The notes under the pieces: model-generated
Databases searched by the model: none
The model's input: only the letters and a program-made list of their open reading frames with translations
What the model was told of the DNA's origin: nothing
Shown here: positions 19,487-21,270 of the stretch, one piece after another
Position numbering within the stretch: the stretch's first letter is position 1
Layout of the letters: each line of letters opens with the position of its first letter
Source of the DNA: Thaumarchaeota archaeon S13
GTDB taxonomy: Archaea > Thermoproteota > Nitrososphaeria > Nitrososphaerales > Nitrosopumilaceae
Direction: 5' to 3'
DNA length: 21,270 bases
Assembly: GCA_003724275.1 (NCBI GenBank)
Contig: RHFA01000170.1
Span: forward strand, 1 to 21,270
Program-made: the position numbers and the translations under genes

Positions 19487-20482
19487 GTGCTGGCAATCCA
19501 GACAGAGTCGCTCGTAAAGTCGTACGGCGGGGCCAACGCCGTCGACAACGTCAGCATCGGCGTCGAGGAGGGCGAGATATTTGGCTTTCTGGGGACGAAC
19601 GGGGCAGGCAAGTCCACGACGATGATGATCCTCACGACGCTCCTAAAGCCGACCTCTGGCCGCGCGCGCGTCGTGGGCCACGACGTGGTCCAGAGCCCGC
19701 GCGAGGTCAGGCGCAACATCGGCTATGTCCAGCAGGACACGGCCGTCGACGAGTTTCTCACGGGCCGCGACAACCTCATGCTCCAGGCCCGCCTGAGCCA
19801 CCTGCCCTCCGGCGAGCGCGGCGCGCGGATCGACGAGATACTCGAAATGATAGAGCTCGGGGCCAGGGCCGACGACGCGACGGTGACATACTCGGGGGGA
19901 ATGCGCAAGCGCCTCGACATAGCCGGCGGCCTCCTCCACATGCCGCGCGTGCTGTTCCTGGACGAGCCCACCGTCGGCCTGGACATACAGACGAGGCGCA
20001 AGATATGGGAGTACATCCGGCGCGTCCACGACGAGTACGGCATGACGATATTCCTCACGACGCACTATATGGAGGAGGCCGACAGCCTGTGTGACAGGGT
20101 CGGCATCATAGACCGCGGGCGCATACGCACCGTCGACTCGCCGTCGTCGCTCAAGTCGGCGATGGGCAGCGAGGTGATCACGATGCGTGTTGACGGGGAC
20201 GCCGAGGCCCTCGCCTCGGCGATACACGCGCTGCCGGGCATACGCGAGATGTCGCGCGACGGCGGCGAGATCACCGTCTATACGTACAGCGGGACGTCGC
20301 TCATACCGAGGATATTCCGCGAGTCCGACGGCGCGGGGGCCAGGATATCGTCGATCTCGCTCAAGCAGCCCACGCTGGACGACGTGTTCATCTCGTACAC
20401 GGGCCACGAGCTGCGCGACGACGAGGACACGGCGTATGACCGCAAAAAGGCCTATCGCAAGACGAGGGAGCTGCGCGCATGA
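19487..20482 (+). CDS. ABC transporter ATP-binding protein (DrrA-like)
   Basis: A 331-residue ATPase of an ABC-2 type exporter. Walker A is GTNGAGKST (residues 36-44), the Q-loop is in IGYVQQD, the signature is YSGGMRKRL (S136-G138), Walker B is VLFLDEPTVGLD (D159, E160) and the switch His is H193 in TTHYM. A C-terminal region of about 100 residues after the core, with QPTLDDVFISYTGHELRDDE, matches the daunorubicin-resistance (DrrA) family, which drives export of drugs, lipids or polysaccharides. The substrate here is unknown. GTG 19487 lies 27 nt from its TATA box. The stop overlaps the permease start as ATGA, so the two are translationally coupled. Confidence 0.94.
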   Translation: MLAIQTESLVKSYGGANAVDNVSIGVEEGEIFGFLGTNGAGKSTTMMILTTLLKPTSGRARVVGHDVVQSPREVRRNIGYVQQDTAVDEFLTGRDNLMLQARLSHLPSGERGARIDEILEMIELGARADDATVTYSGGMRKRLDIAGGLLHMPRVLFLDEPTVGLDIQTRRKIWEYIRRVHDEYGMTIFLTTHYMEEADSLCDRVGIIDRGRIRTVDSPSSLKSAMGSEVITMRVDGDAEALASAIHALPGIREMSRDGGEITVYTYSGTSLIPRIFRESDGAGARISSISLKQPTLDDVFISYTGHELRDDEDTAYDRKKAYRKTRELRA

Positions 20483-21270
20483 CGTCTGCGGGAACTGCGC
20501 GCCTGCCGCACATATTTGGCGACACGTACACCGTGTTTTGGCGCGAGATAAAGCGCTACCGCAAGTCGCGCAGCGGCGTGCTCATCAGGATGGTCCAGCC
20601 GGCGATATGGATCGTCGTCATCGGGCACACGTTCGCCGGCACGCAGCCGCTCATAGAGTCAGTCGGGTTTGACGGCCAGTACATCGACTTTATGGCGCCA
20701 GGCGTGATAATACTCACGGCGATATTCACGAGCGTGTTTGGCGGCGTCAACACGCTCTGGGACCGGCGCTACGGGTTTATGGCAAAGACGATCACGTCGC
20801 CGATATCGCGCTCGGCCATAGCTATAGGCAAGATGGGGGCCATATCGCTGATCGCCGCGATGCAGGCGGGGATCATCCTGGCGATCGCGCTCATCATCGG
20901 CGTGGACATGGACCTCCTCGCAGTCGCCCCCGTCATGGCCATAGTCGTGCTCTTTTCGCTGGGGTTTTCGGGAATATCAGTCAGCGCCGCGGCCGTCTCA
21001 AAGTCGCAAGAGACGTTCTGGGGCCTCATCAACTTTTTGGGAATGCCGCTCTTTATGCTCAGCCCCGCGCTCTTTCCGCTCGAGCTCCTGCCGGACTGGC
21101 TAGCAGCGGCGGCAAGCGTAAACCCCGTGACGTACGCGATCCTCGTCGTGAGGGGCCTCATGTCCGGCACGCTCGAGGCGGCCACGGCTGCCCTGGCCAT
21201 GGGCGTGATAGGGGCCTTTGTGGCCGTGATGGTCGGCATCACGACGTACGTCTTTATGCGCGAGGTCAGC
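20479..21270 (+). CDS. ABC-2 type permease, 3' partial (DrrB-like)
   Basis: 264 codons are present and no stop is reached, so the gene runs off the right edge, probably close to its end since such permeases are about 250-280 residues. After a basic cytosolic start (VFWREIKRYRKSRSG) there are six hydrophobic segments: VQPAIWIVVIGHTF, MAPGVIILTAIFTSVFGGV, AISLIAAMQAGIILAIALII, VAPVMAIVVLFSLGFSGISV, FWGLINFLGMPLFMLSPALF and MGVIGAFVAVMVGITTYVFM. The cytosolic loop NTLWDRRYGFMAKTITSPIS and PLELLPDWLAAAASVNPVTY are conserved landmarks of ABC-2 exporters. It forms the membrane channel for the upstream ATPase, with which it overlaps by 4 nt. Confidence 0.92.
   Translation, partial: MTSAGTARLPHIFGDTYTVFWREIKRYRKSRSGVLIRMVQPAIWIVVIGHTFAGTQPLIESVGFDGQYIDFMAPGVIILTAIFTSVFGGVNTLWDRRYGFMAKTITSPISRSAIAIGKMGAISLIAAMQAGIILAIALIIGVDMDLLAVAPVMAIVVLFSLGFSGISVSAAAVSKSQETFWGLINFLGMPLFMLSPALFPLELLPDWLAAAASVNPVTYAILVVRGLMSGTLEAATAALAMGVIGAFVAVMVGITTYVFMREVS

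Noticed and set aside
19390..19719. Long minus-strand extension of the 35-residue zinc protein
   Set aside because: It lies antisense to the ABC ATPase N-terminus and beyond the TATA box that fits GTG 19389.

Overview
The window looks like chromosomal DNA from a G+C-rich member of the Nitrososphaerota (Thaumarchaeota). Archaeal markers are a split RNase P protein (Rpp21/Rnp4), ribosomal protein S19e next to a PDCD5-family protein, a CofE-type F420 ligase, a thiolase paired with a DUF35 acyl-CoA-binding partner, and two tRNAs. The thaumarchaeal signal comes mainly from a secreted protein ending in two copies of the 'WIK...FWVDGH' C-terminal repeat, and from an HTH/ATP-cone/NrdD-like protein next to a B12-dependent ribonucleotide reductase. 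Almost every start codon, many of them GTG or TTG, lies 25-31 nt downstream of the centre of an A/T-rich box. This is the archaeal leaderless pattern, and I used it to set starts. Stops are mostly TAG, which is unusual at about two-thirds G+C.

Layout. 1-1104 (minus): a 3'-truncated, apparently frameshifted gene of unknown function. 1240-2489: a nitrilase-family amidohydrolase converging on a topoisomerase-type zinc-finger protein. 2512-4065: a bidirectional promoter, then a thiolase-DUF35 operon. 4138-4305: a tiny zinc-ribbon gene, followed by a short tandem-repeat patch. 4593-9698: the ribonucleotide reductase locus, with a probable nucleotide-sensing regulator, a 380-nt intergenic region full of repeats and dyads, and nrdJ. 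9755-10861: an exported glycosidase-like protein. 10909-12167: tRNA-Gly, then a lower-G+C patch with a membrane protein and two paralogous 36-37-residue mini-genes. 12271-14253: RNase P subunit, S19e-PDCD5, CofE and tRNA-Glu. 14315-15642: a hypothetical protein, a metallothionein-like protein and a tiny Cys protein. 15697-19389: a secreted repeat protein, a TPR protein, two conserved hypotheticals, a PRC-barrel protein and a 35-residue zinc protein. 19487-21270: an ABC exporter pair, with the permease cut by the window edge.

The most interesting system is the RNR locus. A protein with an N-terminal winged helix, an ATP-cone and a degenerate class III RNR domain lacking its radical residues sits directly upstream of the class II RNR. 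The DNA between them holds repeated TTTG-N4-CAAA dyads and a pair of 12-mers spaced exactly 20 bp. This suggests an archaeal counterpart of NrdR built from a dead reductase. Other points of interest are a 9-cysteine metallothionein-like protein, the duplicated mini-genes beside a membrane protein, several genes under 60 codons, divergent genes sharing one ambidextrous TATA box, and convergent genes sharing one CTAG as both stop codons.

All calls come from reading the sequence; no database search was run.
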